Source of the DNA: Acidovorax sp. Leaf78
Lineage (GTDB): Bacteria; Pseudomonadota; Gammaproteobacteria; Burkholderiales; Burkholderiaceae_C
Direction of reading: 5' to 3'
NCBI RefSeq assembly: GCF_001422735.1
Contig: NZ_LMLZ01000020.1
Coordinates: 777,272-841,271 of the forward strand
Length of the DNA stretch: 64,000 bases
A model generated the notes under the pieces. The model saw only the letters and a list, made by a program, of their open reading frames with translations, did no database searches and was not told the origin of the DNA. Position numbers and translations under genes: made by a program. Below are positions 46,873-55,399 of the stretch, piece after piece; position 1 is the stretch's first letter; every line of letters starts with the position of its first letter.

Positions 46873-49562
46873 CGGGCACAGCCAGCCCGGACAACGCCGC
46901 GCAGGCAGCGCGCTGGCAGCGGCTCAAGCGCATCCTGGCCGACGCGCTGGAGATGCCGGCCGAGCAGCAGCAGGCCTTCCTCGCGCAGCACGCGTACGAT
47001 GCCCATGAGCTGCACGAGTTGCTGTCGCTGCAGGCCGCAGGTCAGTCTCAGAGCCCGCTGCTGGATGCCGGATCTGGCGCCATGCTGGCCGAGGCCGTGT
47101 CGGCACGGTTCGGTGCCGATTGGTTGGGGCGAGAGCTGGGCAGCTACCGGCTGGTAGAGCTGATCGCCCGCGGCGGAATGGGGCAGGTGTACCGCGCCGA
47201 GCGCCTGGACGGCGCGCCCGGCGGCGACGTTGCCATCAAGCTGGTGCGGGACGGCTTGGGGAGCGGGGCTCTGGCCTCGCGCTTTTTTGCAGAGCGCGAG
47301 ATATTGGCCAGACTGCAGCATCCGAACCTGGCGCGGTTGCTCGATGGCGGGGTGGCCGACGGCGTGCCCTACCTGGTGATGGAGCTGGTGCATGGGGAGC
47401 CCATCGACACGTACTGCCAGCGCAATGCGCTCACGCTCGAGCAACGCATCGCACTGTTTCAGACCCTGTGCGGCGTGGTGCACTACGCGCACGGCGAAGG
47501 CATCGTGCACCGTGACCTGAAGCCGGACAACGTGCTCGTCACACACCACGGCGACGTGAAGCTGGTTGATTTCGGCATCGCCAAGAGCCTGGGCAACCAG
47601 CCCCAGGCCGGCACCGCCACCACGGTGCGGGTGATGACCCTGGCATGCGCCAGCCCCGAGCAGGTGCGGGGGCAGCCGATCACCCCGGCCAGCGACGTGT
47701 ATTCGCTGGGTGTGCTGCTGTACCAGTTGCTGACCGGCCAGGCGCCCTACCGGCTGGACGCAGCCAGCGACGACCTGGAGGTGCGCAAGGCCATCTGCGA
47801 AACCACGCCCGTGCGCCCGAGCCGGGTGGTCACCGGCGCCGCGCGCCAGGCGCTGGGCCAGGGCGTGGATGCGGTCGTGATGAAGGCGCTGAGCAAGGAG
47901 CCCGGGCAACGGCAATCGAGTGCGCTGGCGTTGTCGCAAGAGTTGAGCGCGTGCAGGCATCGCCTGGCGCAGGGCCAGCGCAAGACCTGGGCTGGCGCGG
48001 CGGTGGCATTCGTTCGCCAGCGACGAGCCCCTGCAGGCGCGGTGGTGGGGGCCGGCGTGCTCGCCCTTGCGGCCCTGGCCGTTGTGGCATGGGGGTGGCA
48101 TGCGCGGGAAGTCTCCAGCCAGCAGGCGCACCAGTTGCAACAGGTGCAACAGGTGCATCAACTGCAGCAGCTACAGCAGTCGCTGGAGTCTTCACTGGCG
48201 GAAATCGAGGCTGGGCAAGAGTCCCTGGTGCCGGCCAGCCAGCAGCGCGCATCCATCGCGCATGGGGTTGCGCGGCTCGCAGAGCTGAAAGATTGGATGG
48301 CCACGAACGGCCTCAGCGCCCAGCCGGCGCTGCACATGGGCATCGGAATGGCCTATGTGCGCATTGCACAGGTACAAGGCGGTCCGCAGGGAATTCATCT
48401 GAACGACACTGCAGGCGCCATGGGCAACTACGCCCTGGCGGTGGCGGCGCTCGACACGGCCCTGAATCACCAGCCCGACGGGGACACTGCGCGCCGTGCC
48501 CGCCAGGCCAAAGCCATGGCGCACAGCGGCTGGGCTCGCTTGCTGCAGTGGGAGGGCCAGTACGACGAGGCGAAATCCATGGCCGCAGAGGCGGTGGCAG
48601 ACGCGGCGGGCATCGCCCAAGCCGACGTGGCGGATGAGCAAGGGCGCCTGCTGTTGGCCCGCGTGCAGCTGGACTTTGCCCACGTGCTCGCGAGCCAGCA
48701 GAAAGAGGCCGAAGCGCAAGCGGCGCTGCACGCTGCGCTAGCCCTGCTGGAGGCCGTGTCGCCAAAGCACCCCATGGACCCGAGCGTGGCCGAGGTGCTG
48801 GCGGACGCCCATGTGTTGCGTGGGCAGCGGTGGATGCACGCAGGCTCTGGCACGGCCTCCCAGGCAGGACATGCCGTGGACCCGGGGCACGTCGGACAGG
48901 TTGCACAGGCTGTACAGACCGTACATACCATACAGACTTCTCGCAGCGCAGAAGAGGCAGCCAAGGCGTTCCAGCAAGCAGAAGACGGGCTCGAGCCTGC
49001 CGTGCAGGCACAACCGCGCAGCGTCCGATTGCAGTGGCGGCTGGCGCTGGTGCGGCGCGATGGGGGCGTAGCGCTGTGGCGCTTAGGCCGTGAACGCGAG
49101 GCCCTGGCAAACATCCAGCGGGCACAGCAGCAGCTGCAGGCGCTGCACCAGACGGCACCCGATCAGCCATTGCTGCAGCTCGGCGTGGCCGAGGTGTCGC
49201 TGGCGTTGGGAGACATCCTGCTGGCAACCGGGACTGCCGATGCGGCTGTGCAGGCCCTCGCGCCCGCGGTGGCGCTGTGGACAGACCTGGCACCGTGGCC
49301 TTCCTCCGACAGGCGGGCACAGCTTCGGCATGCGCAGGCGCTTTATGCCTTGGGCAAGGCGCTGCTGGCGCGGGCACCCGTGTCGTCGAACACGCTGAAC
49401 GAGCCCATTCCGGCTGACTGGCTGCAGGCCTGCGAGAGCTTTGGCCGCAGCCTGAAGCTTCTTGCGCCCATGCAGCCGCGCTGGCCCGGTGATCCGCTGG
49501 TGCCCGATGCAGCCCGTGTGCTGGAAATGCGGCAGGTGCTTCGCACCTGCCCGACCGCGTGA
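46869..49562 (+). CDS. Transmembrane Ser/Thr protein kinase with long extracytoplasmic repeat region
   Basis: The 897-residue protein has an N-terminal leader typical of sigma-linked kinases and an intact kinase domain (about 93-365): GGMGQVYRA, K124 in VAIKLV, HRDLKPDN with D216, DFG at 234-236, and ACASPEQ. One membrane helix (388-409) follows. After it comes a Q/H-rich stretch (QQAHQLQQVQQVHQLQQLQQ) and about 450 residues of alanine-rich helical, TPR-like sequence. The GTG start overlaps the sigma-factor stop. It probably phosphorylates the sigma factor and senses a periplasmic cue. Confidence 0.93.
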   Translation: MTGTASPDNAAQAARWQRLKRILADALEMPAEQQQAFLAQHAYDAHELHELLSLQAAGQSQSPLLDAGSGAMLAEAVSARFGADWLGRELGSYRLVELIARGGMGQVYRAERLDGAPGGDVAIKLVRDGLGSGALASRFFAEREILARLQHPNLARLLDGGVADGVPYLVMELVHGEPIDTYCQRNALTLEQRIALFQTLCGVVHYAHGEGIVHRDLKPDNVLVTHHGDVKLVDFGIAKSLGNQPQAGTATTVRVMTLACASPEQVRGQPITPASDVYSLGVLLYQLLTGQAPYRLDAASDDLEVRKAICETTPVRPSRVVTGAARQALGQGVDAVVMKALSKEPGQRQSSALALSQELSACRHRLAQGQRKTWAGAAVAFVRQRRAPAGAVVGAGVLALAALAVVAWGWHAREVSSQQAHQLQQVQQVHQLQQLQQSLESSLAEIEAGQESLVPASQQRASIAHGVARLAELKDWMATNGLSAQPALHMGIGMAYVRIAQVQGGPQGIHLNDTAGAMGNYALAVAALDTALNHQPDGDTARRARQAKAMAHSGWARLLQWEGQYDEAKSMAAEAVADAAGIAQADVADEQGRLLLARVQLDFAHVLASQQKEAEAQAALHAALALLEAVSPKHPMDPSVAEVLADAHVLRGQRWMHAGSGTASQAGHAVDPGHVGQVAQAVQTVHTIQTSRSAEEAAKAFQQAEDGLEPAVQAQPRSVRLQWRLALVRRDGGVALWRLGREREALANIQRAQQQLQALHQTAPDQPLLQLGVAEVSLALGDILLATGTADAAVQALAPAVALWTDLAPWPSSDRRAQLRHAQALYALGKALLARAPVSSNTLNEPIPADWLQACESFGRSLKLLAPMQPRWPGDPLVPDAARVLEMRQVLRTCPTA

Positions 49563-50791
49563 TGCCGGGAGGCCCGCTGGGCGGGGATCGCGTCGCGCAG
49601 CGCTGGCCTTGGTGTGCGCAGGCGCTGGTTTTGTGGTTCGTGCCACTGCCACTGCCACTGCCGCTGCTATTGATACGGATATCGATGGCGATATTGGTAC
49701 CGCTGCTTTTGCTGAGTGCAGGCATGCGGCAGGCCCAGGCGCAAAACTCGCCATCGGCCGCTGTAATGGCCCCTGTCGCCAGCCAGCCCATGGGCGCCGG
49801 GTCTGGTGCATCGCGCAAGGCGTGGGCCACGTCGGCGGCGTTGTCACGTGGCATCAACCTGACGGTGTATGCCGCGCCGCGCGAGGGAGACTGGGGCCTG
49901 CGCATGGACGACCAGTGGATCGACACCCTGGCCCAGGCAGGCTTTCGCAGCGTGCGGCTGTCGGTGCGCTGGAGCAACCACGCTGCCGCAAGCCCCGATG
50001 CGCTGCTCGACGAAGCCTTTGCCCGGCGCATCGACCGGGTGGTGGATGCCCTGCTCGCCCGCGACTTGCGGGTGGTCATGAACATGAGTTTTTACAGCCA
50101 GCTCAGCGGCTGGCCGCTGGACGAAGGCGAGGCTCCCGTCGCCGCCCGCGTCGTGCGCACGCGCTTCATCAACATTTGGCGGCAGTTGGCCCGGCGCCAT
50201 GCGCATCGCTCGGATCGCCTGGTGTTCGAGCTGTACAACGCGCCGCAGGGCCCGCCGCAGCAGTGGAACAGCCTGGCCGCAGCGGCGCTGGCAGGCATCC
50301 GGCAGAGCAACCCCGTGCGCATCGTCGTCATTGCGCCCCTGCGCAATGAAGCCAGCCACCTGGCGGATTTGTCATTGCCCCGCGACCCGCATCTGGTGGT
50401 TGCCATTCACAACCGGGAGCCACGCACGTTCACGAACCAGGGCCTGCCCTGGTTTGCCGGTTCCGACAAATGGCTGGGTACGCACTGTTGCGACGAGGCT
50501 CAGCGCGTGTCGCTCGAACGCGATCTCGACCTGGCCAAGGCGTGGTCTGATGTGCATCGCTATCCCCTGTGGATCGGGTCTTTTGGCGCAGCCAGCACGG
50601 CGCCCATGGAGTCGCGGGCCCGGTATCTTCGCCTGATGCGCGAGGCTGCCGAAGCGCGTGGCATGGCCTGGGCCCATGCGGATTTTGCGGCCAACTTCAA
50701 TGTGCGCGACCCGCCGCTGGACTCGGGCATCTACGACGTCGTGAAGCGGCAATGGCACCGCCCGTTGCTCGACGCGCTGCTCGGGCCATGA
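49562..50791 (+). CDS. Exported GH5-fold protein lacking both catalytic glutamates
   Basis: The 409-residue protein has a hydrophobic export segment (about 20-60, with LPLPLPLPLLLI) and a glycoside hydrolase family 5-like barrel: GINLT, DTLAQAGFRSVRLSVRW, VDALLARDLRVVMNM, IHNREPRTFTNQGLPWF. The acid/base NEP motif is NAP (N226-A227-P228 in FELYNAPQ), and the nucleophile motif GEFGA is GSFGA (S340). Both glutamates are therefore absent. A vicinal C309-C310 pair is shared with the next protein. Its ATG overlaps the kinase stop by one base. Carbohydrate binding or sensing is more likely than hydrolysis. Confidence 0.85.
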   Translation: MPGGPLGGDRVAQRWPWCAQALVLWFVPLPLPLPLLLIRISMAILVPLLLLSAGMRQAQAQNSPSAAVMAPVASQPMGAGSGASRKAWATSAALSRGINLTVYAAPREGDWGLRMDDQWIDTLAQAGFRSVRLSVRWSNHAAASPDALLDEAFARRIDRVVDALLARDLRVVMNMSFYSQLSGWPLDEGEAPVAARVVRTRFINIWRQLARRHAHRSDRLVFELYNAPQGPPQQWNSLAAAALAGIRQSNPVRIVVIAPLRNEASHLADLSLPRDPHLVVAIHNREPRTFTNQGLPWFAGSDKWLGTHCCDEAQRVSLERDLDLAKAWSDVHRYPLWIGSFGAASTAPMESRARYLRLMREAAEARGMAWAHADFAANFNVRDPPLDSGIYDVVKRQWHRPLLDALLGP

Positions 50792-51894
50792 GGATGAAGA
50801 TGCGCTGTGGCACGGGCTCGTGCTTGGCGGCCGTGGGCCTGTGGCTGGCCCTGCTGTGGGGTGGTGCAAGTGCGCAGGCCCAGGCGCTGCCATCGCCACC
50901 ATCTACTCCATTGACGTCATCGCCACTACTGGGCGCTGCGTCCGGGGCTTCACGGCAGGCATGGGCCGCGGCTGCCGGGTTGTCGCGCGGCATCGGGCTG
51001 GTGGCGGCGCTGGAGCCCTCCACGCCACTGTCGGAAGGCAGAGAGATCGCCGACACCCTGGCGCAGGCGGGCTTTCGGTCCGTGCGGCTGACGGTGCCGC
51101 AGGCCTCCTTGCGCGCATTGGCCGGGCTGCAGAACCGCGAGCAGGCGGCGCGCCTGAAGGAGCTCGATGCCATGGTCGATGCGCTCCTTGCGCGTGGGCT
51201 GTCGGTGGTGCTGGCCCTGCGCAACGAGCCGGGGCATGGGGCCGCCGCTTCGACCGTGCAAGACAAAGGCGGGTCTGCGGGCCCAGCAAGGCATCGTGAA
51301 GCGATGGTGATCTGGCAGCACCTCGCGCAGCGTTATGCCACGCGGCCTCAGCGTTTGTTGTTCGAGGTGTCTCTGGTGCCGGGCGGGACTGGGGCGGTCA
51401 AGAACCAGCGAATGTCCTCGCTCTTGAAGGCCATCCGCCAGAGCGATGCCACGCGGGTCGTGGTGGTGGGGTGGAGCGAGGCTGTCGGCGTGTCGGAGCT
51501 ACGTGTGCCTGCCGACAGGCATCTCATCGTCGGTATCACGCATGCAGAGCCTTTCCGATTCATCCGCCAGGGCGCGCCGGGCGTTTCCGGGTCCGACCTA
51601 TGGCGCGGCAGCACGTGTTGCAGCCCACAGGAAAAGCAGTTGATGGCATTGCCGCTGGACATCGTGCACGCCTGGTCGCTGGAGCACCGCTACCCAGTGT
51701 GGGTGCAGGAGTTCAGCTCCTACCAAGACATTCCCGCCGAACTGCGCGCCCGCCATGCCCGCCTGGTGCGCCAGGCCGCGGAGGAGCGTGGGTTGCCGTG
51801 GGCGTACGGAGATTGGTCCGGCGAGTTCGGTGTGTACGACCCCGTACGCCGCGAATGGGAGCCTTCGATGCTGCGGGCCTTGACGGGGCCTTGA
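50788..51894 (+). CDS. Second exported GH5-fold protein, divergent paralog
   Basis: The 368-residue protein has a signal peptide (about 1-32, LAAVGLWLALLWGGASAQAQA) and aligns with its upstream neighbour: SRGIGLVAAL, DTLAQAGFRSVRLTV, VDALLARGLSVVLAL, ITHAEPFRFIRQGAPG, HAWSLEHRYPVWVQEFSSY. The NEP acid/base site is replaced by LVP (196-198), while E308 remains at the nucleophile position. The vicinal cysteines (TCC) are kept. The start ATG overlaps the previous stop by 4 bp. It is the fourth gene of the sigma-kinase operon. Confidence 0.83.
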   Translation: MRMKMRCGTGSCLAAVGLWLALLWGGASAQAQALPSPPSTPLTSSPLLGAASGASRQAWAAAAGLSRGIGLVAALEPSTPLSEGREIADTLAQAGFRSVRLTVPQASLRALAGLQNREQAARLKELDAMVDALLARGLSVVLALRNEPGHGAAASTVQDKGGSAGPARHREAMVIWQHLAQRYATRPQRLLFEVSLVPGGTGAVKNQRMSSLLKAIRQSDATRVVVVGWSEAVGVSELRVPADRHLIVGITHAEPFRFIRQGAPGVSGSDLWRGSTCCSPQEKQLMALPLDIVHAWSLEHRYPVWVQEFSSYQDIPAELRARHARLVRQAAEERGLPWAYGDWSGEFGVYDPVRREWEPSMLRALTGP

Positions 51895-51967
51895 TCGGGC
51901 CTTTATCGGGTCTTGAAGCCAGGGTGCCTTCAGGCCGGCGGATTCTCACTGCACCGGGTGCCGTGTG

Positions 51968-52570
51968 TCAGGACACCCACCAGTCCTGCACCAGGAAAGG
52001 CGCGCTCTGCCCAGGCACCGACACCATGAGGAGCCCGCGGCCACACAGCGGGCCGCAGCGGGTTCCCAGGTAGCGGATGGCCACCGCAGCGGCAGGGCGC
52101 TTGTCGCCCGCCACGAGCACGGTGGCCGAACCCGCCTCCAGAGCCGCCAGCAGTGTGTACTGCGCCTGGGCATCCAGCGTGGTGACCGTGTGCGAGCAGC
52201 CGTGAGCGGTGGCGGTGGAGCCGTTGGGTGGGACGGTGGCGGTTGCCGCGGCCAGCAACGCAGCGGCACGCTGGCCTTCGATCAAGGCCATGCGTTCGGA
52301 CTCGGTCGTCCATTGCGCAGGCCGCGCGGCAGCCCTGACCGCCAGTTCCTGCGGGTCGAGCAGCACGGTCACGCGGCCCAGCGGGACTGCAATGCACGGC
52401 TGGGGTGGTGCAGTGCGTTGGCTGACCATGCGGGTCTCGTCCACGTCCGTGCCAGAAGGAGGGCGGACGACCGGGGCTGCAGTGAGGGCCGTGGAGACAA
52501 GCATCAGGGCGATGGAAAACAGCGTGCTGCGGTACCGCGGATACGCCGATGGAGGCAGGGTCTCTGGCAT
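51968..52570 (-). CDS. Hypothetical exported protein
   Basis: I do not recognise this 200-residue product. The chosen ATG gives MPETLPPSAYPRYRSTLFSIALMLVSTALTAAPVV, a plausible signal peptide; a longer upstream frame would run into a terminator. The mature part is alanine-rich with four scattered cysteines (QPCIAV, HGCSHT, TRCGPLCGRG) that could form two disulfides, and it ends APFLVQDWWVS. It is convergent with the sigma-kinase operon and co-oriented with the DUF4148 genes. Confidence 0.7.
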   Translation of the reverse strand: MPETLPPSAYPRYRSTLFSIALMLVSTALTAAPVVRPPSGTDVDETRMVSQRTAPPQPCIAVPLGRVTVLLDPQELAVRAAARPAQWTTESERMALIEGQRAAALLAAATATVPPNGSTATAHGCSHTVTTLDAQAQYTLLAALEAGSATVLVAGDKRPAAAVAIRYLGTRCGPLCGRGLLMVSVPGQSAPFLVQDWWVS

Positions 52571-52684
52571 GGACAGCAGCGGGGTGGCCGAATGGGGGAT
52601 GTGAAGCGCCTGTGATGGCCGCTGTGCATTGTGCAAAGGCCTGGGCCAGGAGTCTACCGTCGGCAAACGCGGCGCCCCAAGCAA

Positions 52685-52708
52685 AACGGGCTCCGAATGG
52701 AGCCCGTT
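52685..52708 (-). terminator. Intrinsic terminator of the first DUF4148 gene
   Basis: AACGGGCTCC and GGAGCCCGTT form a perfect 10-bp stem around a 4-nt loop. On the minus strand it is followed by TTTTGC. It lies about 20 bp after the gene's stop codon. Confidence 0.8.
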
Positions 52709-52730
52709 CAGGGTGGCAGTCAGCCGCGAA

Positions 52731-53024
52731 TTACATCGCGCTGATTTCGCCCGAAGGGATTGTGCCGGTGCGCACGGCTTCAGCAGCCTGTGCACGCACT
52801 GCAGCGCGGTCGGCCGTGGACTTGTAGGTCACCACGCGCGAGCCTGCTGGCTCGATGCTGCGGGTCTGGGCGACGCTCGAAGCTTCGGCAGCCACTTCAG
52901 CGCGGGTGCGGTTCGTTTCAAACTTGGTGGCGAACTGCGAAGCGTCGGCTTCGTCAGCGTGGGCGCCGAAGGCAGCGAAAGCGGACACAGCGGCGATGGA
53001 GAGGAAACGTGCGGTCTTGTTCAT
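52731..53024 (-). CDS. DUF4148 domain-containing small exported protein (copy 1)
   Basis: The 97-residue protein starts with a signal peptide (MNKTARFLSIAAVSAFAAFGAHA). The mature part, ADEADASQFATKFETNRTRAEVAAEASSV then TRSIEPAGSRVVTYKSTADRAAVRAQAAEAVRTG, is the DUF4148 pattern common in Comamonadaceae and Burkholderiales. No function is established. It is about 85% identical by eye to its tandem neighbour. Differences cluster in the signal peptide and the last residues (IPSGEISAM). Confidence 0.92.
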   Translation of the reverse strand: MNKTARFLSIAAVSAFAAFGAHADEADASQFATKFETNRTRAEVAAEASSVAQTRSIEPAGSRVVTYKSTADRAAVRAQAAEAVRTGTIPSGEISAM

Positions 53025-53081
53025 GATGAAAGTCCAGTGTATTTTTTAGAAATCAGGTTTTTATAAAGAGAGTCAGGAAGC

Positions 53082-53249
53082 TGAATCCGTCGGATTCAGA
53101 TCAGCCTTGCTCACCCGAAGGGATCTGGCCGGTGCGCACAGCGTCAGCAGCCTGGGCACGCACAGTGAATCCGTCGGATTCAGATCAGCCTTGCTCACCC
53201 GAAGGGATCTGGCCGGTGCGCACAGCGTCAGCAGCCTGGGCACGCACAG
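53082..53249 (-). repeat. Exact 84-bp tandem duplication at the 3' end of the second DUF4148 gene
   Basis: 53082-53165 and 53166-53249 are identical. Each unit begins with the palindrome TGAATCCGTCGGATTCA, a terminator-like hairpin, and continues through the last 21 codons of the DUF4148 coding sequence. The gene-proximal copy is the functional 3' end; the distal copy is an extra, untranslated tail. Perfect identity implies a recent event. Confidence 0.95.
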
Positions 53250-53472
53250 CAGCGCGGTCAGCGGTGGACTTGTAGGTCACAACGCGCGAACCTGCTGGCT
53301 CGATGCTGCGGGTCTGAGCAACGCTCGAAGCTTCTGCAGCCACTTCAGCGCGGGTGCGGTTGGTTTCGAACTTGGACACATATTGCGAAGCATCGGCCTC
53401 GTCGGCTTGTGCACCGAAGGAAGCGAAAGCGGCAACGGCGGCGATGGAGAGGAAGCGTGCGGTGTTGTTCAT
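53185..53472 (-). CDS. DUF4148 domain-containing small exported protein (copy 2)
   Basis: The 95-residue protein has a signal peptide (MNNTARFLSIAAVAAFASFGAQA) and mature sequence almost identical to the downstream paralog, ending VRTGQIPSGEQG. The ATG is chosen at the signal peptide; an in-frame extension upstream is unlike the family. The coding 3' end lies inside the 84-bp duplication. Function unknown; proteins of this class are abundant small periplasmic or secreted products. Confidence 0.92.
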   Translation of the reverse strand: MNNTARFLSIAAVAAFASFGAQADEADASQYVSKFETNRTRAEVAAEASSVAQTRSIEPAGSRVVTYKSTADRAAVRAQAADAVRTGQIPSGEQG

Positions 53473-53971
53473 GATGGAAGTCCTTGAATTAAATGAGCGT
53501 CTCAAAAAAACCGGAGAGAAGACAAACAGGTCGATGCTTCCTGCCGGGTTCGGTGAGTCGCCTTGCGGGTTCGGCTCATCGATGGGTTGAACTGTACGCG
53601 GATGGACGCTCAAGAAAAACCACCGAGTCGCGAACTAACTGTTCCAGTATTGGAAACAATCGGCGCGGAACTTTTCAGGGTTTACCCGCCACATACCGCT
53701 GGTGGGGGCTTTTCAGGGGTACCTATGGTGGAAACCCCTTATGCGATTTCGGGACAGTGAAATCGTACAGAACATGCTGTTTTCTGGCGGTGTCGGCTGG
53801 CAGAAGGCCTGCAAAGCGCCGGGTCTCCTACCTCCCATCTCTTGCCATCCCCTGCCATCTCTTCCCATTTGCACTTGATGCATCTCAAGGCTTCAAAGGC
53901 TGCGGCATCTTTGTGGTCCTGGCAGGCGGGCGAAGGTCTTATATTCGAAGGCCACCATTTGTGCCCTTTGC
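53473..53971 (+). other. Intergenic region between DUF4148 and HD-GYP-type genes; no supported gene
   Basis: About 500 bp of lower-GC sequence separate the divergent genes and should hold both promoters. I see A-rich and T-rich stretches near 53,500 and 53,620 but no confident promoter, RNA gene or operator. The short open frames lack family features. Confidence 0.5.
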
Positions 53972-55276
53972 ATGACCGAACCTTCCGTACCGGCAGACAT
54001 CGATACCGCAGACAGTCCCCACTACCTGCGTGCCCTGACCGACATGGCCGACCGGCGCACCGTGGTGGCCGATGCAGCCATCTACACCGACAACGGCATC
54101 AAGCTGGTGGAGAAGGGCACGCGCATCGACAGCCGGCTGTACGACCGGCTGGTGCAGCACAAGCTGCGTGAGCCCATCGATCGGCACTTGTCCATCGAGA
54201 ACCCTGTGGATGTGCCGGCCCTGATGGCCGCAGCCCAGGCGCTGGTCGAGCAGGAATCACTGCCCAACATGCTGGCCCAGGCCCTGGGCTCTGGTGCGCG
54301 GCTGCTGTCGCCGCTGCGAGCGGTACCGCTGCCGGCCCCCATGGCCTGCAAGCTCACGGTGATGCGCGAGCAGCGGCCGGAGTTGTTCCAGCACAGCCTG
54401 CAGATGATGACGGTGGCGCTGTTCCTGGGGTTCAAGACCGGCCTGGGAGAGCGCGACTGCGCCACCCTGGCCGCCGCCGCCTTGCTGCACGACCTGGGGG
54501 TGCTGCACATGGACCCGGCCTGGAGCGACCCGGACCACAAGGTGGTCGGCGTGCAGCGCAAACACCTGGTGGCGCACCCCATCACGGCCATGCTGATGAT
54601 CCGGGACACCCGGGCGTATGCCAAGGCGGCTGAAGTGGCCGTGCTGGAGCACCACGAGCGCATGGACGGCAGCGGCTACCCGCGGGGCCTGGCGGGTGGG
54701 GACATCACGCCGCTGGGGCGCATTTTGTTGCTGGCCGAGGTGGTGGCCGCCTTCTACGAAAAATACGAGGACATGCCGGCGCAGCGGCTGTCGCTGGTGC
54801 TCAGGCTCAACCACCGCAAGTTTCCGGCGGCGCTGGTGGCCTGCATCCTGCCCCTGCTGCAGGAAGAAGTGGCCCGTGAATCGTCGCTCATGCCGCTGGG
54901 CAACGATGCCCCACGCCAGATCGAACTACTGGCCGAGGCCTTTGCCTACTGGGACAGTCTCAAGGCCGCAGTGCCGGGCGGTGCCAAGGCTTTGCCCGGC
55001 AGCGCTTTTGCATTTGCCGACGCCCGTCTGCTGGCCTTGCAGAAGACCTTGCTCGAATCGGGCTCCCATCCGCGGCAGCAAAGCGAACTCATGGCCCAGC
55101 TCGACGGCGATGCCATCGGTCTGGCCGAGGTGGCCCTGGTAGGCCGTGAAGCGCTGTGGCAGCTGGAAAGCATCCTGAACGCCTGCCACCGCCGCTGGCC
55201 CCAGTTGGCCGACCGTGCCACAGCAGAAGACACGGCCGTGGCCGACTGGTGCGACTGGGCTGTCCGCAGGCTGTAG
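53972..55276 (+). CDS. HD-GYP-like phosphodiesterase-family protein
   Basis: The 434-residue protein has a central HD-GYP-like domain: LLHDLGVLHMDPAW supplies the HD pair, and EVAVLEHHERMDGSGYPRGLAGGDITPLGRILLLAEVVAAF gives the HH and GYP motifs. Such domains hydrolyse cyclic di-GMP. The N-terminus (AIYTDNGIKLVEKGTRIDSRLYDRLVQHKL) resembles the small domain often preceding HD-GYP units; no receiver or membrane segment is seen. The C-terminal 150 residues are unassigned. It stands alone. Confidence 0.87.
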   Translation: MTEPSVPADIDTADSPHYLRALTDMADRRTVVADAAIYTDNGIKLVEKGTRIDSRLYDRLVQHKLREPIDRHLSIENPVDVPALMAAAQALVEQESLPNMLAQALGSGARLLSPLRAVPLPAPMACKLTVMREQRPELFQHSLQMMTVALFLGFKTGLGERDCATLAAAALLHDLGVLHMDPAWSDPDHKVVGVQRKHLVAHPITAMLMIRDTRAYAKAAEVAVLEHHERMDGSGYPRGLAGGDITPLGRILLLAEVVAAFYEKYEDMPAQRLSLVLRLNHRKFPAALVACILPLLQEEVARESSLMPLGNDAPRQIELLAEAFAYWDSLKAAVPGGAKALPGSAFAFADARLLALQKTLLESGSHPRQQSELMAQLDGDAIGLAEVALVGREALWQLESILNACHRRWPQLADRATAEDTAVADWCDWAVRRL

Positions 55277-55399
55277 TGGGCAGGACGCGCGAACATGCGC
55301 GCACAGGTGGCGAGGACACGTGGCCGTAGCGCGGCAGGCGGGTGGCGTTGGCCCGCGCGGATTTCATGCACATCGGAGATCTGAGATAGGAGGCTTGAA

